Shown: positions 57,599-64,000 of the stretch, in pieces
Layout: the number at the start of each line of letters is the position of its first letter
How positions within the stretch are numbered: the first letter of the stretch is position 1
Source: Paratinospora sagittata
Lineage: Eukaryota > Streptophyta > Magnoliopsida > Ranunculales > Menispermaceae
Direction: 5' to 3'
NCBI GenBank assembly: GCA_035771175.1
Contig: CM069607.1
Coordinates: 6,569,501-6,633,500, forward strand
DNA: 64,000 nt
Made by a program: the position numbers and the translations under genes
Notes under the pieces: generated by a model
What the model saw: the letters and a program-made list of their open reading frames with translations, nothing else
Databases searched by the model: none
What the model was told of the DNA's origin: nothing

Positions 57599-59205
57599 AA
57601 AGGTGAAAATCAGATTTTCTTATATAATATGAGCTGCAAGCCAGACCTACTACATCAAATTAAGGAAGGTCAAGCTCAGGATAGAAAATTGATAAAATGG
57701 GTGGCAGGTGCAAAAGCCAATAATGGAAATACAAATTTCAAGATCGATTCAGAGGGGTTATTGAGATTCAGATATCGAATTTGTATACCCAGAATTGAGA
57801 AAATTAAAAAGATCTTATTTGATGAGGCACATCAAACTAAATACACTTTACATCTTGGTAGAGATAAGATGTACCAAAATTTGAAGAAAAACTACTGGTG
57901 GAAAGGTATGAAGAGAGATGTGGCCAAATATGTGTCTAAATGCCTGACATGTCAGCAAGTTAAGGCCGAACATAAAAGACCGTCTAGATTGTTACAACCT
58001 TTAAAAATCCCTGAATGGAAATGGGATAACATAGCAAGGGATTTCGTCGGAGCTCTTCCTAGAAATCAGAAAGGTGAGGATAAGGTTTGGGTAATTGTGG
58101 ATCGACTTACTAAAGTGGCACACATCTTACCTATTAAATCCACAGATCCGATTAGTAAACTGGGCGAGTTGTATGTTAAAGAGATTGCAAAGCTACACGG
58201 AGTACGCAAATTGATAGTGTCAGATAGAGATTCCTTATTCACATCTCAGTTCTGGCAGAGCTTACAGCTGGAATTGGGAACCAAATTAACCATGAGCACC
58301 GCTTATCATCCTCAGACAGATGGTCAATCCGAAAGGGTTATTCAGATCTTGGAAGACATGTTGAGAGCTTGTGTACTAGATTTCAAGGGAAATTGGAGTA
58401 AATACATACACCTAGCAGAGTTTGCTTATAACAATAGTTACCAGACAAGTATACAAATGGCTCCATATGAAGCCCTATATGGACAACCATGTAGGTCACC
58501 ACTGTGTTGGGCCGATTGGGAAGATAAGGTACTTATAGGACCTGATATGATAATTGAAATGAACGAAAAAGTGAAGTTGATCCAGAAAAGGCTAGTTACT
58601 GCACAGAGTAAGCAGAAGAGCTACGCAGATAAGAGGCACCGACCTTTAGAGTTCCAAAAAGGTGATAAGGTATTTCTGAGAATAATCCCTCAAAAAGGCA
58701 TCATGAGGTTTAGTAAGAAAGAAAAATTATCGTCGCGATTCATCTGTCCGTTCAAGATCAGTGATCGAATTGGCGAGAATGATTACAAACTAGACTTACC
58801 AACTAGTTTACCCGACATCCACAACGTATTCCATGTGTCGATGTTGCGAAAATATGAACCAGACCCTTCCCACACCATCGATTGGAAAGACGTAAAAGTA
58901 CAAGCTGATGCCACTTATGAAGAATGACCTTTAAAGATCCTAGATTGGAAAGTTCATAGTTTGAGGAACAAAGACATTCCATTAGTTAAAGTGTTGTGAA
59001 GCATCATGGAGTTGAAAAAGCTACTTGGGAACCTGAAAGTGAAATGAAGGCCAAATATGCCGACTTATTTTGAAAGAACACTCTAGGTTTCGAGATACAA
59101 CTGGTCAACAGTGGAAAAAGTTTAACATCATCAAGTAAGTGAGCCTCAACTTTAATTTCGGGACGAAATTTCTTTTAAGGCGGGAAGAATGTAATCCCCT
59201 GAAAA
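57599..59205 (+). pseudogene. Tekay-type Ty3 integrase with chromodomain and start of 3' LTR
   Basis: Open from the pseudogene join to 58927. HLGRDKMYQNLKKNYWWKGM and CLTCQQVKAEHKRP form the HHCC zinc finger. The catalytic core has IVDRLTKVAH, VSDRDSLFTSQFWQ and HPQTDGQSERVIQ. It continues to VFHVSMLRKYEPDPSH. After a stop at 58927 a broken chromodomain-like end is visible to about 59070. The purine-rich site near 59175-59189 is followed by TGTAATCCCC (59190), the start of an LTR of the same style as 717. Only about 30 bp of the LTR are present. The upstream gag-pol is missing. Confidence 0.85.
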
Positions 59206-59221
59206 AAAAAATCTAAAAAAA

Positions 59222-59400
59222 TCTTTTCGAAGTTAGCTATCCCACTTACTAAGTTAACCCAGAAGAACGTTCCTTTTGTGTGGACCGATGCCTGTCAAGA
59301 AGCTTTTGCGGAGATGAAGAAAAAACTTACTATCGCACCAGTTTTGGTACTTCCAGAACGTAGGCAAGAGTTGGTGAATTATACCAATGCATCTTATTAG
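59222..59400 (+). pseudogene. Ty3 reverse transcriptase/RNase H fragment
   Basis: Reads LAIPLTKLTQKNVPFVWTDA, then CQEAFAEMKKKLTIAPVLVLP and ends VNYTNASY-stop, the connection between reverse transcriptase and RNase H in Ty3 elements (the RNase H Asp region reads NYTNAS). It lies after the LTR start of the preceding integrase piece, an order not possible in one intact element. Confidence 0.75.
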
Positions 59401-59410
59401 AGAGAACATA

Positions 59411-59641
59411 TGTATAATGTCCAGAAGGTTCTAGATGATTCTAGTGTAAGTTATAGTTAGTTATAACTGTCTAGGTTATTGAGTTTGTTACAGGAGAAGT
59501 TGTTACATTAATAGCTCATTTTCTTGTATATATATATTGTCTTGTTCTATGATTTTCAATAACAGAACTTCCAACAACTCTACGTTTTTTCTTCTCAATT
59601 CACGTTGTTTCTCTGTTCTCAACCTGAGAAGCTTGGTTTCA
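59411..59641 (+). repeat. 5' LTR of the second copia element
   Basis: TGTATAATG to TTGGTTTCA. Contains a TATA-type run around 59526-59540. The 3' LTR is missing. Confidence 0.6.
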
Positions 59642-59664
59642 TATGGTATCAAAGCCACACAACG

Positions 59665-60702
59665 ATGAGTTCCTCTACTGCAGAGGCTCCGCCGTTACAG
59701 AATGCTAGAAATTTTGTATTTTCTTCCTTAGTCATTCCACCAGTAAACGTTACTTTCGGAGTCAAACTTGATCTAAGTAATTATTTGGTTTGGAAGGATC
59801 AAATGCGTAGTTTAATATCTGCTTATGGTCTTGAGAAGTTTATTGTTGGCTCATTGGCAGAACCTACAAGGTTTCTTGGTACTTTTTCTGTGATAAATCC
59901 AGATCGTGTCATTTGGTCTCGGATCGATGGAGTTTTGAAGAGCTGGTTTTTTGCTTCAGTGTCTGAAAATCTCACAAATCACATAATGAGGAAGAACACT
60001 GCATTTGATATGTGGCGGTCATTGGAGTAGGTTTATTCTGCTTCATCTAAAGCTCGAGTGATGGAAACCAAAGGACAGCTTCAGATGTTTCATAAAGGAG
60101 AAAAGTCGATCAATGATTATGTTGAGCGTGCAAAGAAATTATCTGATCAATTGGCAGCCGTAGGAGAGCATGTTCTTGAAAAAGATTTAATCGTGCATAT
60201 TTTCAATGGATTGGGAGTTGATTACAATCCTTGCATTTGTTCTTTAAATATTCGCACTGATAATCTCTCGGTGGAAGAAGTGTATAGCCAATTATTTTCC
60301 TATGAGAATCGTCTTGAGCAACAAAATAAGTTTTTGGATCTGTAGGTGATTCAAGCAAATATGGTTCGTGCACCTAATCAACGTTTTTCTCCATTCTCTT
60401 TTGGTCGTGGCAGAGGAAAGTCCTTTTTTGGTTCATTTTCTTCCCAATTTGGCTTTACTCATGGTTCTACAAATCAGTCTAATCAATATGTTTCTATTGG
60501 TGCTATCCAAGCTATTAATCCAAATACTGGTTTTCAAAATCCTATTGCAAACTTTATTGGACAGTTTAATACAAATGGACGAGGTCGTGGTCATGGAAAG
60601 AATAAGAAACGTAATGTTCAATGCCAATTTTGTGGTAAAAATGATCATGTGGCTTCTACTTGTTTCACTCTTCAGAATTTGTTGAATACTTCTTCATCTT
60701 AA
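59665..60702 (+). pseudogene. Copia gag with CCHC knuckle, two in-frame stops
   Basis: The ATG at 59665 follows the primer site. The frame reads LDLSNYLVWKDQMRSLISAY (copia gag N-terminal domain), FDMWRSLE followed by TAG (60028-60030), then NDYVERAKKLSDQLAAVGE, a second TAG (60343-60345), and RNVQCQFCGKNDHVASTC, a CX2CX4HX4C zinc knuckle. Without the two stops it is one continuous frame. Confidence 0.8.
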
Positions 60703-60801
60703 CCATCTCAGGCCAATTCTTCTTCTTTTAATACTAGTAACTCACCTGTTGCCTTTCTTCTGTCTGGTTCATCATCTGTTCAAGATGCACCTTCCACCTC
60801 T

Positions 60802-61060
60802 TTGATCTTGGATAGTGGAGCTAACAATCACATTACTAATAACATTGCAAATTGTGGCAATCCTATGGTCTATCCTCTTATGGACAATGTGGTTGTAGTT
60901 ATTGGAAGCAAACTTCATATATCTCATGTTGGTTCTTCTAGTATTGTTACTTCAGATAGAGTTTCTAATCTAAAAATGCGTTGTATGCTCCACATTTGCA
61001 AGCTAATTTGATATCGGTTCAAAGAGTTTGTTGTGATAACGATGTATATGTCGAATTTCA
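60802..61060 (+). pseudogene. Copia protease start and pre-integrase remnant
   Basis: LILDSGANNHITNNIANC gives the D-S-G aspartic protease site. The following VIGSKLHISHVGSSSIVTSD continues the domain. The sequence is cut shortly after CDNDVYVEFH. Confidence 0.8.
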
Positions 61061-61694
61061 TTCAAATTGTTTCTTTAATAAATAGGGGCTCAGATTTCAA
61101 TTCAATTCAATTTATTCAGATTTAAACGATCAAAATCCTCTACGAGTTCTCTACTAAAGAGTTTCTTTAAATCAAAAGAGTCTCATTGTTCTTTCATTAA
61201 AAGTAAAGAAAGAATTGTAATCTACAGTCTATAGTGAAGTTTCTTCATTCTGCCCGTGAACGTTGGTCTCAAAATTGAACAACGTAAAACTTTTATCTCT
61301 CTACTTTTTATAGTTATTATCTTTATTTTACCATTTAGTAGTGAAATTATGTATATGTTTCCCAAGAAGTAGTATCGGAACCTTTGAAAAATTCTTAGTA
61401 TGCTCTGTGGTTGCGACCTCAGCTGATCTTCCACATCAGAAAGGGTTTTTTTCGAGACACAACACTATTCACCTACGTGACACTATTCATATATACAACA
61501 GTATTTAAGTATATGATATTATTCATGTATACGGTATTATTCACAAGAAATAGTGGGAATCAGTATATATCAACTATTCACAACATCCTACTATTCATGC
61601 GTGTACCTTGTCAAAGAATTAATGTATTATATCATTATTCAGTTCAATCACCAATTGATTTAATTAGTCAAACTCAGTCTTATCCTTAGTAACT
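61061..61694 (+). repeat. Tat-like LTR segment, tandem unit 1
   Basis: A 634-bp unit starting 'ttcaaattgtttctttaataaa' (copia-derived edge) and containing Tat-like LTR sequence from 'gctcagatttcaattc' to 'cagtcttatccttagtaact'. It is followed directly by a second unit with the same start. Confidence 0.75.
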
Positions 61695-62633
61695 TCAAAT
61701 TGTTTCTTTAATAAACAGGGGCTCAGATTTCAATTCAACTCAATTTATTCAGATTTAAACGATCAAATTCCTCTAAGAGTTCTCTACTAAAGAGCTTCTT
61801 TAAATCAAGAGAGAGAGTCTCATTGTTCTTTCCTTAAAAGTAAAAAAAGGGTTGTAATCTACAGTCTATAGTGAAGTTTCTGCGTTCTGCCTGTGGATGT
61901 CGGTCTCAGAATTGAACGACTTAAAATATTTATCTATCTATTTTTTATAGTTATTATCTTTATTTTATCATTTAGTAGTGAAATTTTGTATACGTTTCTC
62001 AAGTAGTGGTGTCGGAACCTCTGGAAAATTCTTAGTATGCTCTGTGGTTGCGGCCTCAGCTAATCTTTCACATCAAAAAGGTCTTTTTCAAGACACAACA
62101 CTATTCACCTACATGACGTTATTCATATATACAACACTATTTAAGTATATGATATTATTCATGTATACGGTACTATTCATAAGAAATAGTGGGAATCAGT
62201 GTATATCAACTATTCACAGCATCCTACTATTCATGTGTGTACCTTGTCAAAGAATTAATATATTATATCGTTATTCTGTTGAATCAGCAATTGATTTAAT
62301 TAGTCGAACTCAGTCTTGTCCTTAGTAACTTTAAATAGTGAACGGGCGGCAGCATGTTGCTTTAGAAAACTTGGTATTTAAGCAAGTCCATTGTGACCCC
62401 ACCTCTTAACCTGGGGACTGGTTTGGTTGATTTTATTGAAAGTTGTTCACTCTGTAAAGGTAATACTAGATGTCCAAACAAGGCACGTTAGTACAGTTGA
62501 TCCTTATATGCATCACTAGACACTACAAATCAGGCAGGAATACAACAGACGAAGAAACAACTTGGCAGGTTCCATCTCAGCACGTCCCCTCCAATTTATT
62601 ACTATTTGGTGTTGGTCAAATCTTGTACCAACA
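61695..62633 (+). repeat. Tat-like LTR, tandem unit 2 continuing to the LTR end
   Basis: Repeats unit 1 from 'ttcaaattgtttctttaataaa' and continues past the end of unit 1 ('actttaaatagtgaacggg') to the LTR end 'gtaccaaca' at 62633. Aligns to 9400-10323. Confidence 0.75.
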
Positions 62634-64000
62634 TTTAGCGTCGTCTGTGGGGACGACTGATCAAGTCTGTTGCCCTATCAATCTGAATAAAAAAAACTGA
62701 GCATCACATCATCTAGAGAATGAGCTGAGAAACAAACTCTAAAGAGTTGAAGTAATAACCTACTACCAAGAAGCATGGAAGCCGCTTTTCTACCTAGTCC
62801 CTGCTAGCCCAAGCTGACATCAAGGACTTTGGCCTTGAGTTACGTGCTCTTTATAATTGACCTACGCTCCCCAAAAAATCACAGGCCAAACATGGCTAAC
62901 TATTGTTTGGTCAAAGCCTGGGGGGTAGGACATAATACCCAAAAAATCTAAAGAAGTACTGCCAAAGAGAAAAGGATATGCGGCCCATGAAATTCTACTA
63001 CTCTATGAATGGAATAAGACGTTTCACCTATCGCTATCTTAGCCGGGATTCTACGCACCAAGGTCGACTATACAGTTGCAACTCTGGAATTCTACGCAGC
63101 AAGGTCGACTATACAGCTACAACTCTGAAATTCTACCCGGCAAGATCGACTATAAAGCTACAACTGCCTTGGGACCTTGAGCTAAGCTCGGCCACCAAGA
63201 AAAAGAGTAAAATCCCACAATGCCTTGACATGCAGAACACCTCAAGAGATGCTAATAATAAAACACCAACAATCACAAGTTTATTTTCTACTTCGTTCAA
63301 GAAGATAGTCTACAACATCAACAAAATACCATCATATGTTTTTTTCCACGACACGACAACCAAAAAACTATAAGTGTTATAATGCCTTGGGGTAGGTTCC
63401 ATACTATCACCAAGAATATGGGTTTATACCCTAGAGTGTCTTGGGGGTATTTTGCGCTAGCTTGGTATCTGACGAGTGCCTTAGGGGGTACTCTATGAGT
63501 CCCTACCGAGAAGATGGCAACAACCCAAAGTGCCTTGGGGTACCAACTCACAAGGTCAGTACTATCGAGAAGAGGACTTTAAGTGCAAAGTGGTTTGGGG
63601 GGTTGGGAAATCCCTACCGAAAAGTTTGAAGTGGTTGAAACCATCCACTAGCCCATCGACTCAATGAACAACCAAGATCAACTGATCAAGTAAGTACATT
63701 AAATTATTGAATTCAAAAAAACTACTTGTGCACTAAATTGCAGGTACTCTTACTAGCTCGACAATCCAACGAAAGATGTCGACAAAAGGTTAACTGAAAA
63801 GTACTACAAACTACTACCGGTGGATTCAACTATAAAGATTAGTTCAACACCAACTATGTGATCTTCCTAGATAAGACACATAAAAAGACATTATAATACA
63901 TTAACTTTCGACTTAAGTTCTATAAAATGCCTTCGACTTCAAAGATTACAAGTTTCACACGGCTTGCTAAAACCAGGTGGGGGAGAAACTGATGAAACCC
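62634..64000 (+). mobile_element. Internal region of the second gag/pol-less Tat-like element, cut by the window
   Basis: Follows 10324-11750 closely: primer-site variant, the three ATTCTA-CGCAGCAAGGTCGACTATA repeats (about 63048-63170), the CCTTGGGG/ACCGAGAAG repeats, and the start of the antisense coding region at about 63930. No gag or pol is seen. Confidence 0.7.

Larger units (their letters stand above)
59411..61080 (+). mobile_element. Truncated copia element (LTR, primer site, gag, protease start)
   Basis: A 231-bp LTR (59411-59641) is followed by TGGTATCAAAGCC (primer site, 59644-59656), gag and the beginning of the protease/pre-integrase region. The element is cut at about 61080 by Tat-like LTR sequence. 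Its gag belongs to a copia group different from that of 52305-57022. Confidence 0.75.

Overview
This is plant nuclear DNA, most likely from a woody or herbaceous eudicot. The evidence is an AT-rich background, GT-AG introns, (TA)n microsatellites, and a dense mix of plant-specific mobile elements: Ty3 Tekay/Del-like and Tat-like, Ty1/copia, an L1-type LINE, SINEs, hAT-like elements and an endogenous caulimovirid. I cannot name the species. The only host gene I can support as intact is a 12-exon class II diterpene cyclase (CPS-like, TPS-c type) at 35500-39061 on the plus strand. A broken relative of it lies at 52034-57598.

Layout. 1-3429 is a chromovirus-type LTR split by a younger copy of the same family (717-3197). 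3430-9302 is diverged LTR-like and AT-rich sequence with short hAT-like repeats. 9303-14059 is a gag/pol-less Tat-like retrotransposon with an antisense coding region. 15865-25617 is a stack on the minus strand: a SINE, an L1-type LINE (itself split by a 2.5-kb LTR at 16848-19344 carrying an exact 51-bp repeat), then a Tat-like gag, primer site and LTR. 26075-30240 holds a perfect 119-bp tandem duplication, another Tat-like LTR, a LINE RNase H relic and a cluster of long palindromes around a Ty3 gag piece. 30241-35499 is AT-rich upstream sequence with small exon-like copies related to the cyclase region.

The cyclase (737 residues from the first in-frame ATG) keeps the SAYDTAW and DXDD signatures and has consistent splice phases throughout. 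Two active-site positions differ from gibberellin-type ent-CPS: His at the usual catalytic Asn, and Arg at the Mg-inhibition His. Both point to specialised (defence or secondary) diterpenoid metabolism. No plastid transit peptide is joined to the visible first exon.

42728-49288 is a rearranged endogenous pararetrovirus. A movement-protein region forms an inverted repeat with 1283-bp arms and a 22-bp spacer. One viral promoter/leader points into it, so a transcript would fold into a long hairpin. The reverse transcriptase-RNase H part lies in the opposite orientation and ends in a second, inverted copy of the promoter.

50340-61080 is a pile-up. It contains a partial copia; then the diterpene cyclase pseudogene interrupted by a 4.7-kb copia with a perfect 5-bp target duplication (GGACT); then a truncated Tekay-type integrase/chromodomain segment fused to the pseudogene; then a second truncated copia. 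61061-64000 is a second copy of the gag/pol-less Tat-like element, with a tandemly duplicated LTR segment, running off the window.
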